This document shows positions 6,491 through 11,392 of a stretch of DNA of 11,392 nucleotides, one piece after another. A model generated the notes under the pieces. That model was not told the DNA's origin and made no database searches. It saw only the letters and a program-made list of their open reading frames with translations. Numbering within the stretch: the stretch's first letter is position 1; every line of letters begins with the position of its first letter. Source of the DNA: JBJEXX01 sp051886215 (GTDB lineage: Bacteria; Bacillota_I; Bacilli_A; RF39; UBA660); NCBI GenBank assembly GCA_051886215.1, contig JBJEXX010000073.1:1-11392 (forward strand). The letters run 5' to 3'. The position numbers and the translations under genes were made by a program.

Positions 6491-7285
6491 TTATTTCACA
6501 TTGTATATATCAGATATTTCTTCTCTTAATAGCACATCTAGTTTTATATCTTGTCCAATTATTATATCATTTTGAGCTAAAATAGATTTAGATGTTTCAT
6601 ATGCTAACTCTGGGAAGTTATTCTCTTTACTTAAGTGTGCTAATAATATTCTTTCTGTTCCTTCTTTTACAAGGTCTATACAGAACTTAGCTGCATCTTC
6701 ATTTGATAAATGTCCTGTATCTGACATTACCCTCTTCTTTAATGAGTAAGGATAAGATCCCATCATAAGCATATTAGGGTCGTAGTTTGATTCTAATACT
6801 ACTAATTTTGATTTATATAAGTGTCTTCTTATATTATCCGTTATCATTCCTATATCTGTAGCTATAGACATTTTCTCATTTTCCGCATAAAAATTATATC
6901 CTACTGCATCTGATGCATCGTGAGATATAGAAAAAGGTCTTATTATTAAATCCCCTAAAGAATAACTTCTATCATTTTCAAATACCTTCATATTGCTATC
7001 TTTTATATCCCCAAGTTTATCCTTCATTGCACACCAAGTTTTTACATTTGCAAATATAGGTATATCATATTTTCTAGATATTATACCTGCACCTTTTATA
7101 TGGTCTGAATGTTCATGTGTAATAAATATACCTTTTATATTTTCCATATCTACATTTATATCATCAAGACCTGTAGTTATTCTCTTCCCACTAAGGCCTG
7201 CATCTACTAGTATATTAGTATCTTTATATCCTATATAATGGCAGTTACCACTACTTCCGCTTCCTATTGAACAATATTTAAGCAT
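6491..7285 (-). CDS. walJ: MBL-fold metallo-hydrolase, WalJ/YycJ family
   Basis: Metallo-beta-lactamase-fold enzyme of 264 residues, full length. It starts LKYCSIGSGSSGNCHYI, the typical opening of YycJ/WalJ proteins. Metal ligands seen are the HEHSDH motif (57-62), His122 in SHDASD, Asp144 in TDIG, and the late motifs GHLSN (191-195) and AHLSKENN (216-223). In Bacillus and relatives the gene follows the walRK cell-wall regulators. The protein has been linked to exonuclease or DNA-repair activity, but its substrate is not settled. Here the walRK genes are not in the window and the gene stands first in a minus-strand unit with rlmH. GAGGTG lies 6 bases before the ATG. A TATAAT box (minus strand, about 7315-7325) just after the upstream terminator may be its promoter, though a -35 box is not clear. 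Confidence 0.93.
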   Translation of the reverse strand: MLKYCSIGSGSSGNCHYIGYKDTNILVDAGLSGKRITTGLDDINVDMENIKGIFITHEHSDHIKGAGIISRKYDIPIFANVKTWCAMKDKLGDIKDSNMKVFENDRSYSLGDLIIRPFSISHDASDAVGYNFYAENEKMSIATDIGMITDNIRRHLYKSKLVVLESNYDPNMLMMGSYPYSLKKRVMSDTGHLSNEDAAKFCIDLVKEGTERILLAHLSKENNFPELAYETSKSILAQNDIIIGQDIKLDVLLREEISDIYNVK

Positions 7286-7334
7286 ACTGTCACCTCATTC
7301 TTTATAGTCACAGATTATATTATACCAAAAAATT

Positions 7335-7362
7335 AGAGCATTAAATAAAAATTTAATGCTCT
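7335..7362 (-). terminator. intrinsic terminator of the aminopeptidase gene
   Basis: AGAGCATTAAAT and ATTTAATGCTCT form a perfect 12-bp stem with a 4-base loop. On the minus strand it is followed by TAATTTTTT. It lies 10 bases past the aminopeptidase stop codon and separates that gene from walJ. Confidence 0.9.
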
Positions 7363-7371
7363 AGTTAAAAT

Positions 7372-8841
7372 TTACTTATATTCACTTATTATTTTATCTA
7401 TATCTATACCCTTTTTATTCCATAAATCAACAAATTTAGCTCCATTTACATTCTCAAACATATATGTGTTATAATATTCTTTTAAAGTTTCAAAGAATAC
7501 TTCATCTCCCACCTTTTTTCTTACTTCATTAAATGCTAATGCTCCTTTAGTATATACATTCAAACTATAATCTATCGAATTTTTATATTGAGTTGTTGCT
7601 TTAAATATATCTTCGCTAGAATGATTTCTTGTTTGCATTTCCATAGTCTTTATAAGTTTAGACCCTACTTCTTTACCATATTTTTCTTCAAAATAGAGAA
7701 CTGTTGAATATTCTGTAAGAGCCTCATCTAACCAAGGTTCACTTATTTCATCATTCCCAATTACTGAATACCACCATTGATGTGCAGTTTCATGTGCTAT
7801 CACATATTCAAGTAAAAATTTGTCCTTTTCATTATATAAGCTTTGATCAATCATAACTAATGTTGGATATTCCATTCCACCTATGTAAAAATCACTTGCT
7901 ATTACTGAATATGTTTCATATGGGTATTTCCCAAACAAATCACTAAATATACTAATTGAATCTTTAGCTATATTAGTTACTTCTGTTGATAGCTTTTCAT
8001 TTAAATTATATGTATTTATATTCACATCTTTATAAGTATCCTTCTTAATTTTAAATTTATCACTTAGTATAAACGCAAAATCTCTTACTTTTTTTGCTTG
8101 TATTTCATAAAATACTTTTTCTGAGTCAGATTTCTCTGAAATTATGTTTCCTGTGCAACCAACTTTATATTTTCTAGGTATTAGTAACTTGACATAAAAA
8201 TTACTTGTTTCACTGTAGAACGGATCTCCTACTGTTTCATAACTCTTTAAGTTCCATCCTCTATCATCATGAACACATGCTATGGGAAACCAGTTTGTTA
8301 CATTTATAGTGTTTTCCCCATATCCAAATCTTCCTTCTGAGTTAGGTATTTTTACATTAAATTTCATATCTATGGATATTTTTTCACCTGGCTTTAGTTG
8401 TCTTCCTATTTTTACTTCTAATAAATCATTTTTTTCACCTTTTATCTCATATTCCAACTTGTTATTGTTATTTAATACATTTTTTATATCTATATATCCT
8501 TCATTGAATCCATTTGGATAAGCTTTATTCATTTCATCCTTTTCAAAAGGAGCAAACTCTTCCTTAGAAAAGGCATTAGGGTATATATGGAAATATATCT
8601 TATCTAAGGATATGTTTGTATTATTTACATACTCTATATTCTGATTGCACATTAGCCTTTTACTTTCATCATCAAAAATAACATCAATAATGTATTTGTT
8701 TAAATTTTTGCTTTCTTCAAAATTTAATGTTTGTACAGAATTTTTGCTCTCATATACATATACTCCACCCCATATAACAATTAATAACGCGAGTATCATT
8801 CCTGTTAATATTCTTACTTTTTTCGTAAAGTTTATTATCAA
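7372..8841 (-). CDS. membrane-anchored M1-family zinc aminopeptidase
   Basis: Protein of 489 residues. One N-terminal membrane segment (about 11-30) follows a basic start, so the rest probably faces outside the cell. The M1 (gluzincin) marks are complete: substrate-binding GGMEYP (321-326), zinc motif HETAHQWW (350-357, ligands H350 and H354) and the third ligand E373 in EPWLDEALTEYS, 19 residues after H354. The likely catalytic tyrosine is Y430 in VYTKGAL. The N-terminal half is the beta saddle domain. The protein is shorter than cytosolic M1 enzymes (about 600-900) because the C-terminal helical domain is reduced. It should remove N-terminal residues from peptides; its substrate preference cannot be read. 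The start codon is TTG at 8841, supported by AAGGGGG 8 bases before it; the next ATG would cut the membrane segment. The gene is divergent from dnaD and ends at a clear terminator. Confidence 0.9.
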   Translation of the reverse strand: MIINFTKKVRILTGMILALLIVIWGGVYVYESKNSVQTLNFEESKNLNKYIIDVIFDDESKRLMCNQNIEYVNNTNISLDKIYFHIYPNAFSKEEFAPFEKDEMNKAYPNGFNEGYIDIKNVLNNNNKLEYEIKGEKNDLLEVKIGRQLKPGEKISIDMKFNVKIPNSEGRFGYGENTINVTNWFPIACVHDDRGWNLKSYETVGDPFYSETSNFYVKLLIPRKYKVGCTGNIISEKSDSEKVFYEIQAKKVRDFAFILSDKFKIKKDTYKDVNINTYNLNEKLSTEVTNIAKDSISIFSDLFGKYPYETYSVIASDFYIGGMEYPTLVMIDQSLYNEKDKFLLEYVIAHETAHQWWYSVIGNDEISEPWLDEALTEYSTVLYFEEKYGKEVGSKLIKTMEMQTRNHSSEDIFKATTQYKNSIDYSLNVYTKGALAFNEVRKKVGDEVFFETLKEYYNTYMFENVNGAKFVDLWNKKGIDIDKIISEYK

Positions 8842-8909
8842 CTTCTTTCCCCCTTTCTTTTTTAATGTGAATAATTTTTCTGTTTTTTCTGTAAGATAAA
8901 CTTGTGTAA

Positions 8910-8937
8910 TTAAAGTTTTAGCTTTTTATGATATAAT
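8910..8937 (+). promoter_or_regulatory. probable promoter of dnaD-dnaC
   Basis: A perfect -10 box TATAAT (8932-8937) lies 18 bases before the dnaD start codon. The best -35 candidate, TTAAAG (8910-8915), is weak with 16-base spacing. Transcription would start just before the GAGGTG ribosome binding site (8945-8950), giving a very short leader. Confidence 0.5.
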
Positions 8938-8955
8938 CTTATCTGAGGTGATAAA

Positions 8956-10014
8956 ATGTTTTTCAAAGAAGTCAATGAGATAGATTTAGGTGAAACTACT
9001 ATTGCCAATATCTTTATAGATATATTTATGCCTATGGCTAACGGATTATACGTTAAAGTTTATCTTCTAGGTTATAGACAAGCATGCGACCCTAACTCTA
9101 ATCCTAAATTTGATAATAATTCAATTGCTAAGAATTTAAATATACCTCTTTCTGATGTGATAGAAGCTTGGAAATTTTGGGAAAATAAAAATATTATTAG
9201 AATGCATAAAAATGAAGGATTAGATGATTTTGACTATTCAATAGAGTTTTTAGACTTAAAGAAATTTTATATGGACAATATGCATATAAATACAAAGTCT
9301 ATAAAATCTAATAGTGATAGCATAGTTTCAGCTTCAGAAAACCCTAACATTAGAAAGATGTTTACTACGATAAATAAAATAGTTGGAAGATATCTTGACC
9401 CAGGTGAAAAAATAAGTATATTAGAAATAATGAATAAATATAATATGGATACTGATATGATAGTATGTGCTTATGAATATGTAAAGGATAAACATGGTTC
9501 ATCTAGACCAGTTAAGTATATTGAATCTATTCTTAGAGGATGGTATGATTCTAATTTATTTACACCTCAAGATGTTAAAGATAGCTTTATGGTGAGAAGT
9601 GAAAGATATATGATGTATAAAACGATATTTAATGAGCTAGGGTTCTATAGACAGCCATCTAAGCCAGAAGAAAGAATTATGGATAATTGGTTTGATAAGT
9701 ATAATATGGATATTGAAGTTATATTATCTGCATGTTCTAGATCTAAAAATACATCTAACCCATCTATATCATATATAAATGGTATAATTGAAAAATGGAA
9801 AAAATATGATGTAAAAACTTTAGATGACATAAAAAGACTTGATGATGAGTTTAAGAAGAAATCCGAAGAGAAAAAACAAATATTTACAAACACTAAATCA
9901 TCTGAACCTACAGTAAAAACTAGATTCCATAATATAAATCAAACATTTACAAAATATACACCTGAAGAACTTGAAAAAATGCTTCAAGAAAGCCAAAAAA
10001 ATAAATTTAAATAG
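8956..10014 (+). CDS. dnaD: DnaD-family primosome protein with two DnaD C-terminal-type domains
   Basis: Replication initiation protein of 352 residues. The N-terminal part (about 15-85) fits the winged-helix DnaD/DnaB N-terminal domain. Two DnaD C-terminal-type (DDBH2) domains follow at about 130-200 and 215-285. Each ends in the DNA-binding YxxxIxxxW motif: YIESILRGW (188-196) and YINGIIEKW (273-281). A lysine-rich tail (298-352) ends the protein. With two such domains it resembles the clostridial DnaD/DnaB hybrid type rather than B. subtilis DnaD, which has one. It should act with DnaA and the helicase loader at the origin and at restart sites. GAGGTG stands 5 bases before the ATG. The stop is 8 bases before dnaC, so the two are co-transcribed. 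The gene symbol is by family; strict orthology is uncertain. Confidence 0.88.
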   Translation: MFFKEVNEIDLGETTIANIFIDIFMPMANGLYVKVYLLGYRQACDPNSNPKFDNNSIAKNLNIPLSDVIEAWKFWENKNIIRMHKNEGLDDFDYSIEFLDLKKFYMDNMHINTKSIKSNSDSIVSASENPNIRKMFTTINKIVGRYLDPGEKISILEIMNKYNMDTDMIVCAYEYVKDKHGSSRPVKYIESILRGWYDSNLFTPQDVKDSFMVRSERYMMYKTIFNELGFYRQPSKPEERIMDNWFDKYNMDIEVILSACSRSKNTSNPSISYINGIIEKWKKYDVKTLDDIKRLDDEFKKKSEEKKQIFTNTKSSEPTVKTRFHNINQTFTKYTPEELEKMLQESQKNKFK

Positions 10015-10022
10015 GTGATTAA

Positions 10023-11012
10023 ATGAAAGAATCAAAAATAAGAGAAATACTTGTTTCTTATCAAAAAAAAAGAGATAAAGCTGAATCTGAATTAGAACTT
10101 AGGAAAAATGATGTTTATTCACAAATTCCTGAATTTAAAAAATTAGATGATGAAATAAGCAAAGTTGGTTTACAATTAGCTAAATTAGTATTGCAAAATC
10201 CATCAAATAAAGAAAATATTATTTTAGAATCTAAGAAAAAAATGGATGCATTAAAAAATCAAAAAGAAGAACTATTAACTAAATATAAAGTTCCAAATGG
10301 ATATCTTGAAATCCAACATGATTGTAAAATCTGTAAAGATAAAGGATTCTTAGATAATGGACATAAGTGCAATTGTTTAAAGCAAGAAATAATAAATGAG
10401 GCGTACAAAATGTCTAATATATCTAGGATGCTTGAGAAGGAAAATTTCACTACTCTAGATACAAGTATATTTTCCTCTGAAAAAGATCCAGAATCTAATA
10501 TATCTCCACAACAAAATATGCTTCAAATAGTATCTATATGTGAGTCTTTTATATTGGATTTTGATAAAGATAACGGAGAAAACTTATTGTTCTATGGTGA
10601 TACAGGACTCGGAAAAACTTTCATGTGTAACTGTATTGCAAAATCTCTTTTAGATAAGGGACATCTAGTTATATATCAAACTGCATTTAAAATGTTTGAA
10701 ATAATAGAAGACTATAAATTTAAAAATGCAGACAGTCATATTTCTAAGGAAAACTATGAAAATTTATTTGACTGTGATTTATTAATTATTGATGACTTAG
10801 GAACTGAGCTTACTAACTCATTTACAAATAGTGAGTTATTTAATATATTAAATACTAGACTTTTATCTGGGAAGAAAACCATTATATCAACAAACTTATC
10901 TCCTATGCAATTAGGTTCTAATTATGCACAAAGAATCTTCTCAAGAATATTTGATAGATTCAAAATGGTTAAGTTTTTAGGAAAAGACTTAAGATGGGAA
11001 AGTAAAAAGTAA
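10023..11012 (+). CDS. dnaC: replicative helicase loader, AAA+ ATPase (DnaC/DnaI type)
   Basis: Helicase loader of 329 residues. The N-terminal region (1-90) is helical and charged with coiled-coil character, the part that contacts the helicase in DnaI. A zinc-binding cluster follows, CKIC (101-104) and CNC (116-118), as in B. subtilis DnaI. The AAA+ domain carries Walker A GDTGLGKT (192-199), Walker B LLIIDDLG (253-260), sensor 1 STN (289-291) and the arginine region RIFSRIFDRF (304-313). It should use ATP to place the hexameric replicative helicase on single-stranded DNA, with the DnaD protein encoded just upstream. The start follows AGGTG by 5 bases and lies 8 bases past dnaD. Transcription ends at the hairpin overlapping its stop codon. 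The helicase gene itself is not in the window. Confidence 0.95.
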   Translation: MKESKIREILVSYQKKRDKAESELELRKNDVYSQIPEFKKLDDEISKVGLQLAKLVLQNPSNKENIILESKKKMDALKNQKEELLTKYKVPNGYLEIQHDCKICKDKGFLDNGHKCNCLKQEIINEAYKMSNISRMLEKENFTTLDTSIFSSEKDPESNISPQQNMLQIVSICESFILDFDKDNGENLLFYGDTGLGKTFMCNCIAKSLLDKGHLVIYQTAFKMFEIIEDYKFKNADSHISKENYENLFDCDLLIIDDLGTELTNSFTNSELFNILNTRLLSGKKTIISTNLSPMQLGSNYAQRIFSRIFDRFKMVKFLGKDLRWESKK

Positions 11013-11054
11013 TAGAAGAAAAATAATTTTAATATTTTTCTTCTATTTTTTTAT
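11011..11054 (+). terminator. intrinsic terminator of dnaD-dnaC
   Basis: AATAGAAGAAAAATA (11011-11025) pairs perfectly with TATTTTTCTTCTATT (11033-11047), followed by a T run. The left arm includes the last bases of the dnaC stop codon. Confidence 0.88.
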
Positions 11055-11073
11055 TTATAGAATTGCCTAAATT

Positions 11074-11119
11074 CATAAGGATATTAAAATTTAGTTTATA
11101 TATTTTTAATATCCTTATG
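11074..11119. repeat. perfect 16-bp inverted repeat (hairpin)
   Basis: CATAAGGATATTAAAA (11074-11089) and TTTTAATATCCTTATG (11104-11119) with a 14-base loop. No T run follows on either side beyond normal AT content. It may be a second, backup terminator after dnaC, or part of the inverted-repeat sequence that begins right after it. Confidence 0.6.
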
Positions 11120-11242
11120 TTATAGTAATCGAACTTATAAAAGTGTGTAAATTTAATATATAGCTATTTTACAAGTTCTAAGATAAATGTTTATTTGATA
11201 CACATTACATACATTTATTATTAAGTTCAATTGCTATAAGTT
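11119..11242. repeat. imperfect inverted-repeat element, about 120 bp, MITE-like
   Basis: The ends are related in opposite orientation: TTATAGTAATCGAACTTA at the left, and TAAGTTCAATTGCTATAAG at the right. Symmetry continues inward: AAAAGTGTGTAAAT at the left, and ACATTACATACATTT at the right. The element is non-coding and unrelated to the three repeats at the other end of the window. Only one copy is visible, so mobility is inferred. Confidence 0.45.
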
Positions 11243-11321
11243 TTATATCCAAAATTTAAACTTAATATCATACTTTATCATATATAAATTTATTTCTTAA
11301 GTATATTATTTTACAAAATAA

Positions 11322-11349
11322 AAAACTCTTAGATTATTCTAAGAGTTTT
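11322..11349 (-). terminator. terminator downstream of the tRNA gene
   Basis: AAAACTCTTAGA and TCTAAGAGTTTT form a perfect 12-bp stem with a 4-base loop. It lies 2 bases past the tRNA 3' end on the minus strand and is followed by TTATTTTG. Confidence 0.8.
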
Positions 11350-11351
11350 AT

Positions 11352-11392
11352 TGGAGCTGGTGATAGGAATCGAACCTACAACCTGCTGATTA
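11352..11392 (-). tRNA. tRNA, 3' half, probably tRNA-Thr (cut by window end)
   Basis: Read on the minus strand, the visible part holds the end of the anticodon loop (TAA), the 3' anticodon stem TCAGC, a short variable loop, the T arm GTAGG-TTCGATT-CCTAT, acceptor strand CACCAGC, discriminator T and an encoded CCA (11352-11354). The third anticodon base appears to be T, so the codon starts with A. The context TAATCAG resembles threonine tRNA with anticodon TGT, but the first two anticodon bases lie outside the window. Identity is therefore inferred. Confidence 0.85.

Overview
The window is very AT-rich DNA from a low-GC Gram-positive anaerobe. Ribosome binding sites are strong (AGGAGG or GAGGTG type). 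The gene set suggests a Clostridia member, most likely of the Peptostreptococcaceae (Clostridioides, Paraclostridium, Romboutsia type). That placement is inference from gene content and style, not from a search. A walJ-rlmH cluster next to a dnaD-dnaC primosome pair and a tRNA gene is the kind of content often found near the replication origin of Firmicutes.

Left part (1-4290), accessory and decaying. It opens with the broken 3' end of an IS630-family transposase (1-198). A minus-strand signalling cassette follows, transcribed right to left: a LytTR response regulator (3026-2298), a possible 49-residue hydrophobic peptide (2266-2117) and an AgrC-like GHKL sensor kinase (1783-440). Three copies of a roughly 130-bp inverted-repeat element (244-373, 1881-2013, 3058-3186) bracket the kinase and the regulator. 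They look like a MITE. Behind them lies a heavily decayed IS30-family transposase (3310-3850), then a perfect 22-bp palindrome (3885-3960).

Middle (4290-7370). A long-form hibernation promoting factor gene (hpf, + strand) has a good CcpA-type cre site about 255 bp upstream. To its right, on the minus strand, are a DUF308 membrane protein gene, rlmH and the metallo-hydrolase walJ. The last codons of rlmH are repeated exactly 700 bp away, on the far side of the DUF308 gene. That gene is therefore bracketed by direct repeats of the rlmH 3' end, the same place used as an attachment site by staphylococcal SCC elements. The far repeat also carries a strong hairpin terminator. This is the most interesting structure in the window.

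Right part (7372-11392), conserved. A membrane-anchored M1-family zinc aminopeptidase (minus strand, TTG start) ends at a clear terminator before walJ. Divergent from it are dnaD and the helicase loader gene dnaC, which form an operon closed by a terminator. The window ends in a 120-bp inverted-repeat sequence and the 3' half of a minus-strand tRNA, probably tRNA-Thr, with its own terminator.

Functional groups: dnaD and dnaC load the replicative helicase. Hpf and RlmH both act on the ribosome. WalJ belongs to the WalRK neighbourhood in Bacillus. The kinase, regulator and peptide would form a peptide-sensing system if the small peptide is real.
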